The notes under the pieces: model-generated
What the model saw: the letters and a program-made list of their open reading frames with translations, nothing else
Database searches by the model: none
What the model was told of the DNA's origin: nothing
In this document: positions 8,181-18,210 of the stretch, in pieces
Layout of the letters: every line of letters starts with the position of its first letter
Numbering within the stretch: the stretch's first letter is position 1
Assembly (NCBI RefSeq): GCF_030814475.1
Contig: NZ_JAUSVF010000001.1
Location: 2,315,001-2,379,000 of the forward strand
Direction: 5' to 3'
Source of the DNA: Pararhizobium capsulatum DSM 1112
GTDB lineage: Bacteria > Pseudomonadota > Alphaproteobacteria > Rhizobiales > Rhizobiaceae
DNA: 64,000 bases
Made by a program: the position numbers and the translations under genes

Positions 8181-8903
8181 ATGTCGGCGAAACCACTTTA
8201 CAAGCGCGTTCTGCTCAAGGCCTCCGGCGAGGCGTTGATGGGCAATCAGGGCTTCGGCATCGATGTCGCCGTTGCCGACCGAATTGCCTCGGATATCGCC
8301 GAGGCTCGCGCCATGGGCGTCGAAGTCGGCGTCGTTGTCGGTGGCGGCAACATCTTCCGTGGGGTGGCCGTCGCTTCCAAGGGCGGAGACCGGGTGACCG
8401 GCGACCACATGGGTATGCTGGCGACTGTCATCAATGCGCTCGCGCTCGCGACCTCCCTTCGCAAGCTCGACATCGACACGGTCGTTCTTTCGGCTATCGC
8501 CATGCCTGAAATCTGCGAGAGCTTCTCGCAGCGCGCCACCCTCTACCACCTTTCGCTTGGCCGGGTGGTGATCTTCGCGGGCGGCACGGGCAATCCGTTC
8601 TTCACGACCGATTCCGCTGCAGCGCTTCGCGCGGCCGAAATGGGTGCCGAAGCAATCTTCAAGGGCACGCAGGTCGATGGCATCTACACCGCCGATCCGA
8701 AAAAGGATCCGATCGCGACACGCTATGACCGGCTGACCCACAGCGAAGTCCTGCAGCAGGGATTGGCTGTCATGGACGTGGCAGCGGTTGCGCTGGCGCG
8801 CGAAAACAGCATTCCGATCATCGTCTTCTCGATCCATGAGAAGGGCGGTTTTACCGACATTCTTGCCGGCGGGGGCCGCGCAACCATTGTAACCGACAAT
8901 TGA
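8181..8903 (+). CDS. pyrH: UMP kinase
   Basis: The 240-residue bacterial UMP kinase (amino-acid kinase fold) converts UMP to UDP in the cytoplasm. The start at 8181 follows AGGAG at 8171-8175. Motifs include RVLLKASGEALMG (phosphate binding), VVGGGNIFRG, DHMGMLAT and the C-terminal GTQVDGIYTADP. In this order (tsf-pyrH-frr) it belongs to the conserved rpsB-tsf-pyrH-frr-uppS-cdsA block. Confidence 0.98.
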   Translation: MSAKPLYKRVLLKASGEALMGNQGFGIDVAVADRIASDIAEARAMGVEVGVVVGGGNIFRGVAVASKGGDRVTGDHMGMLATVINALALATSLRKLDIDTVVLSAIAMPEICESFSQRATLYHLSLGRVVIFAGGTGNPFFTTDSAAALRAAEMGAEAIFKGTQVDGIYTADPKKDPIATRYDRLTHSEVLQQGLAVMDVAAVALARENSIPIIVFSIHEKGGFTDILAGGGRATIVTDN

Positions 8904-8948
8904 TCCACGACATCAGGCTAGCCCACGTCGAAAACGGGAGTTTAATCC

Positions 8949-9509
8949 ATGAGTGAAGGTATTGATCTGAGCGATGTGAAGCGCCGCATGGATGGCGCAG
9001 TGACCGCGTTCAAGAGCGACATCGCATCGCTGCGCACCGGCCGCGCTTCAGCCAATGTTCTCGATCCGGTGATGGTTGAAGCCTACGGTTCGCGCGTGCC
9101 GCTGAACCAGGTCGCCAACATCACCGTTCCGGAGGCGCGCATGCTCGGCGTGTCCATCTGGGACAAATCCATGGTCAATGCTGTTGACCGCGCCATCCGC
9201 GAATCGAATCTCGGCCTCAATCCGATCGTTGACGGCCAGAACCTGCGCATTCCGCTGCCGGAGCTTAACGAAGAGCGCCGCAAGTCGCTGGTCAAGGTTG
9301 CCCATGATTATGCCGAAAAGGCCAAAATCGCAGTGCGCAATGTACGCCGCGACGGCATGGACACCTTGAAAAAGGCGGAAAAGGACGGTGATATCGGCCA
9401 GGACGTAAGCCGTAGCCAGTCGGAAAAGGTCCAGAAGATTACCGATGACATGATTTCAGACATTGATCGCTTGCTCGGCGAGAAGGAAAAAGAAATCATG
9501 CAGGTGTAG
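8949..9509 (+). CDS. frr: Ribosome recycling factor
   Basis: A 186-residue RRF, which splits post-termination ribosomes together with EF-G. Family segments are [20 protein letters not shown], the hinge region and the C-terminal [19 protein letters not shown]. The length is that of nearly all bacterial RRFs (about 185). The ATG follows CGGGAG. It lies 45 bases after pyrH with no terminator between. Confidence 0.98.
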   Translation: MSEGIDLSDVKRRMDGAVTAFKSDIASLRTGRASANVLDPVMVEAYGSRVPLNQVANITVPEARMLGVSIWDKSMVNAVDRAIRESNLGLNPIVDGQNLRIPLPELNEERRKSLVKVAHDYAEKAKIAVRNVRRDGMDTLKKAEKDGDIGQDVSRSQSEKVQKITDDMISDIDRLLGEKEKEIMQV

Positions 9510-9544
9510 TCTGTATTTTCCGAGTCTCACTTTCCGGACCCTCG

Positions 9545-10294
9545 ATGTCGAAATCATCCTTGAAAAGCGTTCCTGCCCACGTTGCCATCATTATGGACGG
9601 CAACGGTCGCTGGGCCAATGCGCGCGGTTTGCCGCGCACGATGGGTCATCGCAAGGGTGTTGAGGCGGTCCGTGAGGCCGTTCGGACCGCCGGAGAGGTT
9701 GGCATCCGCTACCTTACATTGTTCGCTTTCTCTTCGGAGAACTGGACGCGTCCGGAAGACGAGATCTCCGATCTTATGGGCTTGCTGAAAGCCTTCATCC
9801 GGCGGGATCTTGCCGATCTGCATCGCCAGAACGTGCGTATCCGGGTGATCGGCGACAAGACCAACCTGCGGGGCGATATTCTGCCTCTGCTGCTGGAAGC
9901 CGAAGAAACCACCCGCAGCAACACCGGTATCACGCTGGTCATCGCCTTCAACTACGGCGCGCGCGACGAACTGGCCCGCGCGATGCGCTCTTTGGCCGTC
10001 GATGTGCGTGAGGGGCGGCTGTTGCCTGAACAGATTACACCCGAGCGAATTTCGAGCCGACTGGATACCGCCGGTATTCCCGATCCCGATCTCGTCCTGC
10101 GCACCAGCGGTGAAGAGCGGCTGTCCAACTTCCTGCTCTGGCAGTCGGCCTATTCCGAGCTGCTTTTCGTGCCAGAGCTCTGGCCAGACTTCAATCGCGA
10201 CAGCTTTCTTGCTGCCCTTGAACGCTATGCATCGCGAGAACGGCGTTTCGGCGGACTATCCAAACAGCCCGCGACGCTGGCGGTCGGCTCCTGA
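9545..10294 (+). CDS. uppS: Undecaprenyl diphosphate synthase (isoprenyl transferase)
   Basis: This cis-prenyltransferase makes the C55 lipid carrier for peptidoglycan and O-polysaccharide. The 249-residue protein has the signature [11 protein letters not shown] near the N-terminus (catalytic Asp in MDGNG), [11 protein letters not shown], and the C-terminal [20 protein letters not shown]. The stop overlaps the cdsA start by one base (TGATG), which indicates coupling. Confidence 0.98.
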   Translation: MSKSSLKSVPAHVAIIMDGNGRWANARGLPRTMGHRKGVEAVREAVRTAGEVGIRYLTLFAFSSENWTRPEDEISDLMGLLKAFIRRDLADLHRQNVRIRVIGDKTNLRGDILPLLLEAEETTRSNTGITLVIAFNYGARDELARAMRSLAVDVREGRLLPEQITPERISSRLDTAGIPDPDLVLRTSGEERLSNFLLWQSAYSELLFVPELWPDFNRDSFLAALERYASRERRFGGLSKQPATLAVGS

Positions 10295-11127
10295 TGCAAA
10301 GAGAATTACAGCTGCGCATTATCTCCGGCATCGTGCTTGCCGTGATAGCGCTTTTGGCAACCTGGGCGGGGGGGAATGCCTTCCGGCTACTCGCTGTTGT
10401 CATTGCGCTGCTCGTCTATTCCGAATGGTCAACGATTACCCGGCTGAGTGAGCGAGACTTCCAGGGCAACGCTTTCGGCTGGCTTTCGCAGGTCGTTCTT
10501 GCAGCGCTGGTCATGATGGGCGAGACGTCCTGGACCTTGCCGGTCCTCGGCACTTTCGTGGTCCTATCTGTCGGCTGGGTGCTGCTTCGCAAGGCAAGCT
10601 GGTGGCTCTGCGGCGGCATTGTTTATGCCGGATTGACCGGCATATCGCTGGCCGCCATCCGCGACGACGCCCATATCGGGTTGATCGCCATGGTTTTCGT
10701 TTTTGCGGTGGTCTGGGCGACCGATATTCTGGCTTACTTCGTCGGGCGCGCAATCGGAGGCCCGAAGCTTGCTCCCCGAATTTCCCCCGGCAAGACCTGG
10801 TCAGGAGCGATCGGCGGTGCCGTGTTCGGCGTCGTTGCAGGTGTTGCGGTCTATATGGCAGAGTTTTCCACAGTGGATATCCGCATTCCGCTGCTCGCTT
10901 TGTTTCTGTCAGTTTCGAGCCAGATTGGGGATCTATTCGAATCCTTTATCAAGCGCCGATTTGGTGCGAAGGATTCGGGTAAGATCATTCCAGGCCATGG
11001 CGGCGTGATGGATCGGGTGGATGGGCTTGTTTTTGCCAGCTTCGCCGCGCTTTTCGTGGCGCTGGTGACGATTTTGGCGCAGGGTGCGCAAGGGCAACTC
11101 GTAGGGGCAGCCCTGCTGGGATTGTAG
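10294..11127 (+). CDS. cdsA: Phosphatidate cytidylyltransferase
   Basis: CdsA makes CDP-diacylglycerol from phosphatidate and CTP for all phospholipids. The 277-residue product is strongly hydrophobic (about seven or eight membrane segments) and carries the C-terminal CdsA signature: SQIGDLFESFIKRRFGAKDS, then PGHGGVMDRVDGL. The start codon overlaps the uppS stop. The next gene, rseP, begins 93 bases downstream. Confidence 0.97.
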   Translation: MQRELQLRIISGIVLAVIALLATWAGGNAFRLLAVVIALLVYSEWSTITRLSERDFQGNAFGWLSQVVLAALVMMGETSWTLPVLGTFVVLSVGWVLLRKASWWLCGGIVYAGLTGISLAAIRDDAHIGLIAMVFVFAVVWATDILAYFVGRAIGGPKLAPRISPGKTWSGAIGGAVFGVVAGVAVYMAEFSTVDIRIPLLALFLSVSSQIGDLFESFIKRRFGAKDSGKIIPGHGGVMDRVDGLVFASFAALFVALVTILAQGAQGQLVGAALLGL

Positions 11128-11220
11128 GCTTGTGTACCGTCCGACTGATGGTGCCCGCCACGTGAATCGCAAGAGATCAGCGTCTTTGTAGATGCCCTTG
11201 CGCCATATTTGAGGTACGAA

Positions 11221-12354
11221 ATGACTTTCCTCGTCGATACGATGCACTTCATTCTGGGCTACATCGTGCCGTTTCTTCTGGTTCTGACCCTTCTCGTCTT
11301 CGTGCATGAAATGGGGCATTACCTGGTTGGCCGGTGGTCGGGCATTCGCATCCTCGCATTTTCCGTTGGTTTCGGCCCCGAGCTCATCGGCTTTACGGAC
11401 AGGCATCTGACGCGCTGGAAAATATGCGCCATTCCATTGGGCGGATATGTGAAATTCTATGGCGACGAGGATGCGGCGAGTACGCCGGACTACGCCAAGC
11501 TGGAAACGCTCGCTCCTGAGGAGCGGGACCGTACGTTCCTGGGCGCTGCTCTCTGGAAACGGGCAGCAACGGTTGCAGCCGGACCGATTGCAAACTTCAT
11601 TCTGGCGATCGCGATTTTTGCCGTGCTGTTTTCCATCTATGGCAAGCAGATCGCCGATCCGATCGTAGCCGAGGTCAAGCCGGATAGTGCAGCTGCGGCG
11701 GCCGGTATCCAGCCCGGTGATCTCCTGGTGGCCATCGATGGAAATACGGTCAAGACATTCGATGATGTTCGCCGCTATGTCAGCATCCGTCCGGAAACTC
11801 CTATCGTCATCCAGGTCAAGCGAAAGGGAACTTCACTCGACGTGCCCATGACACCGCGCCGGACGGAAATCACGGACCAGTTCGGCAACAAGGTCGAACT
11901 CGGCATTATCGGCATCCTGACGAATCAGGAAACAGGAAATTTCCGCCTCCAGACCTACGGACCGATCGAGGCCGTCGGGCAGGGCGCGATTGAAAGCTGG
12001 AACATCGTTACCGGTACTTTCAAGTATCTCTCGAACCTGGTGACGGGACGGATGAAGGCCGATCAGCTGGGCGGTCCGATCCGTGTTGCGCAGGCATCCG
12101 GTCAGATGGCAACGATTGGTGTTGCTGCGGTGCTGCATCTTGCCGCGGTTCTATCGGTTTCCATTGGACTTCTTAATCTTATGCCTGTTCCTGTACTTGA
12201 TGGCGGCCACCTGATGTTTTATGCGGTTGAGGCTATCAGGGGAAAACCAGTGGGTCCGGCAGCGCAGGACGTGGCATTTCGTATTGGTTTTGCAATGATT
12301 TTGATGTTGATGGTTTTCGCTACCTGGAACGACATAAGCTCACTTCTCGGCTAG
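11221..12354 (+). CDS. rseP: Site-2 metalloprotease RseP
   Basis: This intramembrane zinc protease releases anti-sigma factors and clears signal-peptide remnants. The 377-residue product starts at the ATG at 11221, served by GAGG at 11211-11214; a TTG four codons earlier overlaps that site and is unlikely. Key residues are the HExxH motif (VHEMGH, His29-Glu30-His33) in the first membrane helix, a single PDZ domain at about residues 120-205, and the third zinc-ligand region NLMPVPVLDGGHL near residue 320. E. coli RseP has two PDZ domains. No terminator precedes bamA. Confidence 0.97.
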   Translation: MTFLVDTMHFILGYIVPFLLVLTLLVFVHEMGHYLVGRWSGIRILAFSVGFGPELIGFTDRHLTRWKICAIPLGGYVKFYGDEDAASTPDYAKLETLAPEERDRTFLGAALWKRAATVAAGPIANFILAIAIFAVLFSIYGKQIADPIVAEVKPDSAAAAAGIQPGDLLVAIDGNTVKTFDDVRRYVSIRPETPIVIQVKRKGTSLDVPMTPRRTEITDQFGNKVELGIIGILTNQETGNFRLQTYGPIEAVGQGAIESWNIVTGTFKYLSNLVTGRMKADQLGGPIRVAQASGQMATIGVAAVLHLAAVLSVSIGLLNLMPVPVLDGGHLMFYAVEAIRGKPVGPAAQDVAFRIGFAMILMLMVFATWNDISSLLG

Positions 12355-12601
12355 TCTTGAAGGCCTGAAATGGGCTTCAAGGCAATCAAGAGGGCGAAGG
12401 GTTTCATTGATTTTCAAGGCGTTGGCTGAAAGGAATTGTTTACGATAATACAAGTCTGTAGTGGCTGTTAGGCCACGGTTTGAATTGAAGTAAACAGAAA
12501 TTAACGAGCTCCCTTGCTTGTATGGGAAAAGCGGTTAAAACGGCAAACGTGACCGGAGTCGGCGCAAGTTCGCTGCGGGGCATTGGAAGAAGGTAAAGTT
12601 T

Positions 12602-14944
12602 ATGAAAGCTGGTTCAAGATTTTTGAACGCGGTGTCGGCCGTTGCTCTGTCGACGAGTATGGTGGTGACGGGTTCTGGCATCGTAACGCTTGCAAGTGCA
12701 TCTGTCGCAGAAGCCGCAACGATCAGCCGTGTTGAAGTTCGTGGTGCAACCCGTGTCAGCGCCGAGACCGTGCGCGCCAACATCACGATCGTTCCCGGCA
12801 AGAGCTTCAGCAATGCTGATATCGATTCTTCCGTAAAGCGCCTTTATCAGACCGGTTATTTCTCTGATGTCAGCATCAACGTTTCCGGCGGCACGCTCGT
12901 TGTCTCCGTGAGCGAAAACCAGCTGATCAACCAGGTGGTGTTCAACGGCAACCGCAAGATCAAGGACGACAAGCTCCAGACTCTCGTCCGCTCGCGTTCG
13001 CTTGGGCCGTATAGCGAAGCGACTGTCGAAGGCGATATTCAGTCGATCAAGGATGCCTATGCTGCCACCGGCCGTAGTGACATCACGGTGACGACCCAGG
13101 TCGTTCCTATCGCCGAAGGTCGCGTCAATCTTGCTTTCGTCATTGATGAGGGCAAGAAGACCAAGATCACCGCCATCAATTTTGTCGGCAACAACGCCTA
13201 CAGCAATGGCCGCCTTCAGTCCGTTATTGCGACCAAGGAATCCGGGATCTTCTCGTTCCTGACCCGCAAGGACGTCTATAACGAAGACAAGCTTCGTGCG
13301 GATGAGGAACTGCTGCGTCAGTTCTACTTCAATCGTGGCTATGCCGACTTCCGCGTCGTTTCCTCGGATGCCGTTCTTGATGAGGCGACCAACGAATACA
13401 CCGTGACGATCACCGTCGAAGAGGGTGATCGCTACGACTTCGGTGCTGTCAACGTCGAATCGACTGTTGACGGTGTTGATGCCGCCGAATTGAAGGACTT
13501 GGTTTCCAGTTCCGAAGGTTCGATTTATCGCGCCAAGGATATCCAGAATACCATGTCTGCGATCTCGAAGCGGGTAGCGGCGCAGGGTTATCCTTTTGCT
13601 CGTGTTACGCCGCGCGGCAATCGCGACTTTGGCAACCGTACGATCGCCGTCGATTACCTGGTAGATCAGGGCGAGCGTGCCTATGTCGAGCGTATCGAAA
13701 TCCGCGGCAACACCCGTACGCGTGACTACGTTATTCGCCGCGAATTCGATATGAGCGAAGGTGATGCGTTCAACCAGGAAATGATCGCTTCCGCGAAGCG
13801 TCGTCTGGAAGCGCTTGGCTACTTCTCGGCTGTCAATATCTCGACCCAGCAGGGTTCTGCTGCGGACCGCGTTGTTGTCGTCGTGGACGTTCAGGATCAG
13901 TCGACGGGCTCGTTCGGCATCGGTGCTGGCTATTCCGCCGGTAGCGGCGGTGGCCTGTTGCTTGAAGCCTCGATCGAGGAGAGGAACTTCCTCGGCCGTG
14001 GTCAGTACATTCGCATGGCTGCCGGTCGCGGCGAGGATAGTCGCACGTATAACTTCTCCTTCACAGAGCCGTATTTCCTCGGTTATCGCCTTGCGGCCGG
14101 TTTTGATATCTTCAAGAACGAAACCGATTTCAACGACGATAACTACAGCTACAACGATGAAGGTTTCAGTCTGCGTGTGACTGCTCCGATCACCGAAGCG
14201 CTGTCCACGACATTCCGTTACAATTATACCCGTCTGACCTATCATGGTACGGATGTCTATGGAGACGATCTCGCTTCGCCATTTGTTGATGCCGTCAATG
14301 GTAGTGACTGGACGCGTTCGTCTATCTCGCAGAGCCTGACCTACAATACACTTGATGATCCGCAGATGGCGCACGAGGGTATTCTGGCGTCCATCACGCA
14401 GGAATATGCTGGTCTTGGCGGAACGTCGGATTATTACAAGCTGACAGCTAAGGGTAAGTGGTTCTACACGCTCAATGATGATGCTGACATCATCGGATCG
14501 CTGGCAGGGACTGCTGGTCACGTCTTCAAGACTTCTGGCGATCTCGAAGTCTTCGACCAGTTCCAGATTGGCACCAACGAACTTCGTGGTTTCGAGCGCA
14601 ACGGTATCGGTCCGCGCAGCTTGAAGTATGATGATGCCATCGGCGGCACGACCTACTTCACGGCTTCTGCAGAGGCGACCTTCCCGTTGCCGGGTATTCC
14701 ACGTGACGCCGGTTTCCGTGGTGCGGTCTTCGTCGATGCCGGTACGCTTTACGGCAATGACGTGAAGACACGTGCTGACGATGATATCGTTGGAACAAGC
14801 TCATCGCTTCGCGCATCTGTTGGCCTTGGCCTTCTGTGGGCGTCACCGTTCGGTCCTCTGCGCGTCGATTATGCGATCCCGATCGCCAAGGAAGATTACG
14901 ACCGGGTTCAGAATCTCAAGTTCGGCATTTCGTCGTCCTTCTGA
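12602..14944 (+). CDS. bamA: Outer membrane protein assembly factor BamA
   Basis: BamA is the Omp85 barrel that folds and inserts outer-membrane proteins. The 780-residue precursor has a signal peptide (cleavage near residue 38, VAEA), five POTRA domains at about 38-440 (repeated patterns such as NGNRKIKDDKL and VGNNAYSNGRL) and a C-terminal 16-strand barrel with GTNELRGFERNGIGPR (the RGF of the L6 lid loop) and a terminal aromatic (SSSF). The 247-base gap after rseP has a 7-bp inverted repeat just after the rseP stop (CTTGAAG 12356-12362, CTTCAAG 12375-12381) without a T-run, then an AT-richer leader that may hold a separate promoter. Confidence 0.98.
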   Translation: MKAGSRFLNAVSAVALSTSMVVTGSGIVTLASASVAEAATISRVEVRGATRVSAETVRANITIVPGKSFSNADIDSSVKRLYQTGYFSDVSINVSGGTLVVSVSENQLINQVVFNGNRKIKDDKLQTLVRSRSLGPYSEATVEGDIQSIKDAYAATGRSDITVTTQVVPIAEGRVNLAFVIDEGKKTKITAINFVGNNAYSNGRLQSVIATKESGIFSFLTRKDVYNEDKLRADEELLRQFYFNRGYADFRVVSSDAVLDEATNEYTVTITVEEGDRYDFGAVNVESTVDGVDAAELKDLVSSSEGSIYRAKDIQNTMSAISKRVAAQGYPFARVTPRGNRDFGNRTIAVDYLVDQGERAYVERIEIRGNTRTRDYVIRREFDMSEGDAFNQEMIASAKRRLEALGYFSAVNISTQQGSAADRVVVVVDVQDQSTGSFGIGAGYSAGSGGGLLLEASIEERNFLGRGQYIRMAAGRGEDSRTYNFSFTEPYFLGYRLAAGFDIFKNETDFNDDNYSYNDEGFSLRVTAPITEALSTTFRYNYTRLTYHGTDVYGDDLASPFVDAVNGSDWTRSSISQSLTYNTLDDPQMAHEGILASITQEYAGLGGTSDYYKLTAKGKWFYTLNDDADIIGSLAGTAGHVFKTSGDLEVFDQFQIGTNELRGFERNGIGPRSLKYDDAIGGTTYFTASAEATFPLPGIPRDAGFRGAVFVDAGTLYGNDVKTRADDDIVGTSSSLRASVGLGLLWASPFGPLRVDYAIPIAKEDYDRVQNLKFGISSSF

Positions 14945-14992
14945 TCTGAGCAGTCCAGAACTGCCTGCCGTATCTGTTCTGGAGTTTAGACC

Positions 14993-16051
14993 ATGGAACA
15001 AAACTGGTTCTTTCCGCCCCACGGCGGCATCCGCCTGAGCGATCTGGCGGATGCTATTGGCGCGACACTGGAAAACGTTGATGCGGAGGACCGGCTTGTT
15101 CGGTCCGTATCGCCCGTATACAGGGCGCAAGAAGGCGACGTTTGTTATATGCTTTCGCGCCGTAACCGCGACGAGTTCGAGAGCTGCAAGGCGACCGCAG
15201 TCATCTGCGACAAATCAATAGCGCCGCTTGTTCCACCGGGTATTCCAATTTTGCTGACGGAAGCACCGCATGCCGCGTTTGCGCTTGCAGGTGGTCTGTT
15301 GCACCCCATAGCGCTTCGCCCACCGCCGCTGCTTTCCAAGTCAACGATTTCCGACAAGGCCGCTATCGATCCGACTGCGCGGCTTGAGGAAGGCGTGGAG
15401 GTCGAACCCTTTGCCGTTATCGGCGCAGGTGCAGAAATTGGCCAGGGTACGCGTATCGGCTCCGGCGCCATTGTTGGTCCAGACGTCCGCATTGGTCGTG
15501 ATTGTACGATTTCTGCGGGTGCCAGCGTGCTCTACAGTCTCATCGGCAACAATGTGATCATTCATCCTGGCGCGCGTATCGGCCAGGACGGTTTCGGCTT
15601 TGCGCCGGGGCGGCGCGGAATGATCAAGATCGTGCAGATCGGCCGCGTGATCATCCAGGATAATGTCGAGGTGGGCGCCGGTACGACGATCGATCGCGGC
15701 GCAATGGATGATACTGTGATCGGCGAGGGAACGAAACTCGATAATCAGATCCAGATTGCCCATAATGTTCGCATTGGCCGTCACTGCGGTATTGCGAGCC
15801 AGGTTGGGATAGCCGGTAGCACGAAGATTGGCGACGGCGTCTTGATCGGCGGCGCCAGCGCAATAAATGGCCATATTACCATCGGCAGCGGTGTCCAGAT
15901 CGCCGCGATGAGCGGCGTAGCGGCGGACGTTCCTGCTGGCGAACGCTACGGCGGCATCCCGGCTCGTCCGATGCGCGATTTCTTGCGCGATATTGGTGAG
16001 ATGGCGGCCCGCCACAAGAAACACAGGAACGCCGGAGGCAAGGATGAGTGA
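14993..16051 (+). CDS. lpxD: UDP-3-O-acylglucosamine N-acyltransferase
   Basis: LpxD adds the second 3-hydroxyacyl chain from acyl-ACP in lipid A synthesis. The 352-residue product has an N-terminal uridine-binding domain (about 1-110) followed by left-handed beta-helix hexapeptide repeats. The catalytic-type segment [17 protein letters not shown] carries the general-base histidine. The C-terminal helix includes [13 protein letters not shown]. It begins 48 bases after bamA and its end overlaps fabZ by eight bases. Confidence 0.98.
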   Translation: MEQNWFFPPHGGIRLSDLADAIGATLENVDAEDRLVRSVSPVYRAQEGDVCYMLSRRNRDEFESCKATAVICDKSIAPLVPPGIPILLTEAPHAAFALAGGLLHPIALRPPPLLSKSTISDKAAIDPTARLEEGVEVEPFAVIGAGAEIGQGTRIGSGAIVGPDVRIGRDCTISAGASVLYSLIGNNVIIHPGARIGQDGFGFAPGRRGMIKIVQIGRVIIQDNVEVGAGTTIDRGAMDDTVIGEGTKLDNQIQIAHNVRIGRHCGIASQVGIAGSTKIGDGVLIGGASAINGHITIGSGVQIAAMSGVAADVPAGERYGGIPARPMRDFLRDIGEMAARHKKHRNAGGKDE

Positions 16052-16511
16052 AGCAGCCAAAACCGTGTTGGGTACTGCGGACATCAAGGAAATCTTGAGG
16101 CTGTTGCCGCACCGCTATCCTTTCCTCCTCGTCGACCGGATCATTGAAATCGACGCTGATAATTCCGCGATCGGCATCAAGAACGTGACGGCGAACGAGC
16201 CGCATTTCACGGGCCATTTTCCGGAAGAACCGATCATGCCGGGTGTCCTGCTGATCGAAGGCATGGCCCAGACGGCGGGCGCGATCTGTGCACGCAAGAC
16301 CGGTACGGGCAGCAACCTTGTCTATTTCATGACCATCGACAACGCCCGTTTTCGCAAGCCGGTGGTTCCGGGTGATCGGGTGGAATACCATGTCGTCAAG
16401 CAGAAGCAGCGCGGCAATATCTGGAAATTTCATTGCGATGCAAAAGTTGACGGGCAACTTGTCGCGGAAGCTGATATCGGCGCGATGATTATCAGCAAGG
16501 AAGATGCCTGA
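16044..16511 (+). CDS. fabZ: 3-hydroxyacyl-ACP dehydratase FabZ
   Basis: The 155-residue hot-dog fold enzyme dehydrates 3-hydroxyacyl-ACP in fatty-acid elongation and balances precursor use by LpxA/LpxD. The ATG at 16044 lies inside the lpxD end (GGAGGCAAGG upstream); a longer in-frame extension upstream lies inside lpxD. Motifs are [14 protein letters not shown] and the active-site [20 protein letters not shown] with catalytic His and Glu. lpxA follows after three bases. Confidence 0.98.
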   Translation: MSEAAKTVLGTADIKEILRLLPHRYPFLLVDRIIEIDADNSAIGIKNVTANEPHFTGHFPEEPIMPGVLLIEGMAQTAGAICARKTGTGSNLVYFMTIDNARFRKPVVPGDRVEYHVVKQKQRGNIWKFHCDAKVDGQLVAEADIGAMIISKEDA

Positions 16512-16514
16512 ACC

Positions 16515-17327
16515 ATGATTGCAGCCAGTGCAAAGATCCATCCGTCAGCGGTCATCGATGACGGAGCAGTGATCGGCGACAACGCAAAAATCGGCCCGTT
16601 TTGCTATATCGGCCCGAAGGTTACGCTTGGCGATAACGTCGAATTGATTTCGCATGTCGTGGTGCTCGGTCGCACGACCGTCGGCAAGGGCACGAAGATT
16701 TTCCCGTCCGCGGTGATCGGTGGCGATTCGCAGAGCGTGCACCACAGCGCTGTCGATACGACGCTGACGATCGGCGAAAATTGCACGATCCGCGAAGGCG
16801 TGACGATGAACACCGGCACTGTCGAGCACGGTGGTGCGACTGTTATCGGCAACAACAACCTGTTCCTCGCCTATGCGCACGTCGCCCATGATTGCCGACT
16901 TGGCAACAACATCATCCTGTCGAACAATGTCATGCTCGCCGGCCATGTTACGGTCGAGGATCGCGCTATTCTCGGCGGTGGCTCTGCTGTTCACCAGTTC
17001 ACGCGCATCGGACGCCAGGCGTTCATTGGTGGGCTTTCAGGCGTCAGCTACGACGTTATTCCTTTTGGCATGCTGAACGGTAATCCGGGTGTCCTGAGTG
17101 GCCTCAATATCGTGGGCATGACGCGCGCCGGCTTCGACAAGGCGACCATTCACAGGGTGCGCCGCGCCTACAAGCAGATTTTCGAGGGTGCGAACGCTGT
17201 TCGCGTCAACGCGGCCGAGATCCGAGACGAATATGCGGATTGCGCGCCAGTGCTCGAAATCCTCGATTTCATCGCTGCCGAAAGCGATCGGGCGCTGTCC
17301 TCTCCAAGCCGGGGTAAAAAAGGCTGA
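16515..17327 (+). CDS. lpxA: UDP-N-acetylglucosamine acyltransferase
   Basis: LpxA performs the first acylation of UDP-GlcNAc in lipid A synthesis. The 270-residue protein has hexapeptide repeats from the N-terminus ([21 protein letters not shown]) and the segment [17 protein letters not shown] carrying the catalytic histidine, followed by a C-terminal helical domain ([10 protein letters not shown]). The length matches the family (about 260-270). It sits tightly between fabZ and lpxI. Confidence 0.98.
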   Translation: MIAASAKIHPSAVIDDGAVIGDNAKIGPFCYIGPKVTLGDNVELISHVVVLGRTTVGKGTKIFPSAVIGGDSQSVHHSAVDTTLTIGENCTIREGVTMNTGTVEHGGATVIGNNNLFLAYAHVAHDCRLGNNIILSNNVMLAGHVTVEDRAILGGGSAVHQFTRIGRQAFIGGLSGVSYDVIPFGMLNGNPGVLSGLNIVGMTRAGFDKATIHRVRRAYKQIFEGANAVRVNAAEIRDEYADCAPVLEILDFIAAESDRALSSPSRGKKG

Positions 17328-17338
17328 GGGTCATGAAC

Positions 17339-18208
17339 ATGGATGGCCGGCCGAATAAAACAGGAAGGCTGGCCATCATCGCCGGCGCGGGCATGCTGCC
17401 GCACCACGTCGCCGATGCGGCACGTATACACGGCGAGGATCCCTTCATCATCGCGCTTTCGAACGAGGCGGACCAGGATTGGAGCGGCTTCGACCACCAG
17501 CGTCTCGGAATAGGCAACTTCAAGGCGATCACCACGCTGTTTCGACAGAAGGGAATCGACCGGGTGGTTCTATCCGGCGGTGTGCGGCGGCGTCCGGAGT
17601 GGCGAGACATCAAGCCTACGCTCAGGACACTGGCGAAGGTGCCAGAGGTATTGAAGACGCTCCTGTCCGGTGGCGATGATGCCGTGCTGAAAATGGCGAT
17701 CGAACTCATCGAGGTGAGCGGTGCGCGTGTCATCGGCGTCCAGGATATCGTGCCGGAACTTCTGGCGGAAATCGGGCCACTCAGCCAGCAGGTTCCGACT
17801 GTGGAAGATCGTCGGGATATCGAAGTGGCCGTCGAGGCGGCTGTCGCGCTTGGCCGGCTCGATGTCGGGCAGGGTGCCGTGGCAGTCGGTGGACGTGTCG
17901 TTGCGCTTGAAGGACCGGAAGGTACGGATGCGATGTTGAAGCGCGTGGCGCAATTGCGCACTGAGGGGCGCATATCCAGTCGCCGCAAGGGTGTGCTCGT
18001 CAAGCTCTGCAAGCCCCAGCAGGACCAGCGCGCCGATCTGCCTTCCATCGGCCCTTCGACGATTATTGGTGCCTATGAAGCCGGGCTGGCGGGCATTGCC
18101 GTGGAAGCCGGGCGAGCCCTGATACTGGAGCGTGAAGCCATGCTGGCTGCCGCTCGCTCCCACGAGATTTTTGTGACCGGCATAGACCGGTCTCACCCGG
18201 GAGATTGA
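17339..18208 (+). CDS. lpxI: UDP-2,3-diacylglucosamine pyrophosphatase LpxI (DUF1009)
   Basis: LpxI replaces LpxH in alphaproteobacteria and releases lipid X from UDP-2,3-diacylglucosamine. The product is about 289 residues, with N-terminal RLAIIAGAGMLPHHVADAAR and a C-terminal domain with VLVKLCKPQQDQRADLPSIG, DUF1009 hallmarks. An ATG at 17333 is also in frame, but AGGG at 17327-17330 fits the ATG at 17339 better. Its place between lpxA and lpxB is the standard one in Rhizobiales. Confidence 0.95.
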   Translation: MDGRPNKTGRLAIIAGAGMLPHHVADAARIHGEDPFIIALSNEADQDWSGFDHQRLGIGNFKAITTLFRQKGIDRVVLSGGVRRRPEWRDIKPTLRTLAKVPEVLKTLLSGGDDAVLKMAIELIEVSGARVIGVQDIVPELLAEIGPLSQQVPTVEDRRDIEVAVEAAVALGRLDVGQGAVAVGGRVVALEGPEGTDAMLKRVAQLRTEGRISSRRKGVLVKLCKPQQDQRADLPSIGPSTIIGAYEAGLAGIAVEAGRALILEREAMLAAARSHEIFVTGIDRSHPGD

Positions 18209-18210
18209 GG

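Noticed and set aside
12356..12381. Inverted repeat just after rseP as a terminator
   Set aside because: The stem is only 7 bp with an interior mismatch and is not followed by a T-run; it could be incidental.
12614..14521. Long open frame of about 635 codons antisense to bamA
   Set aside because: bamA is a certain gene with continuous homology; the antisense frame is a by-product of its codon use and has no recognisable family or ribosome site.
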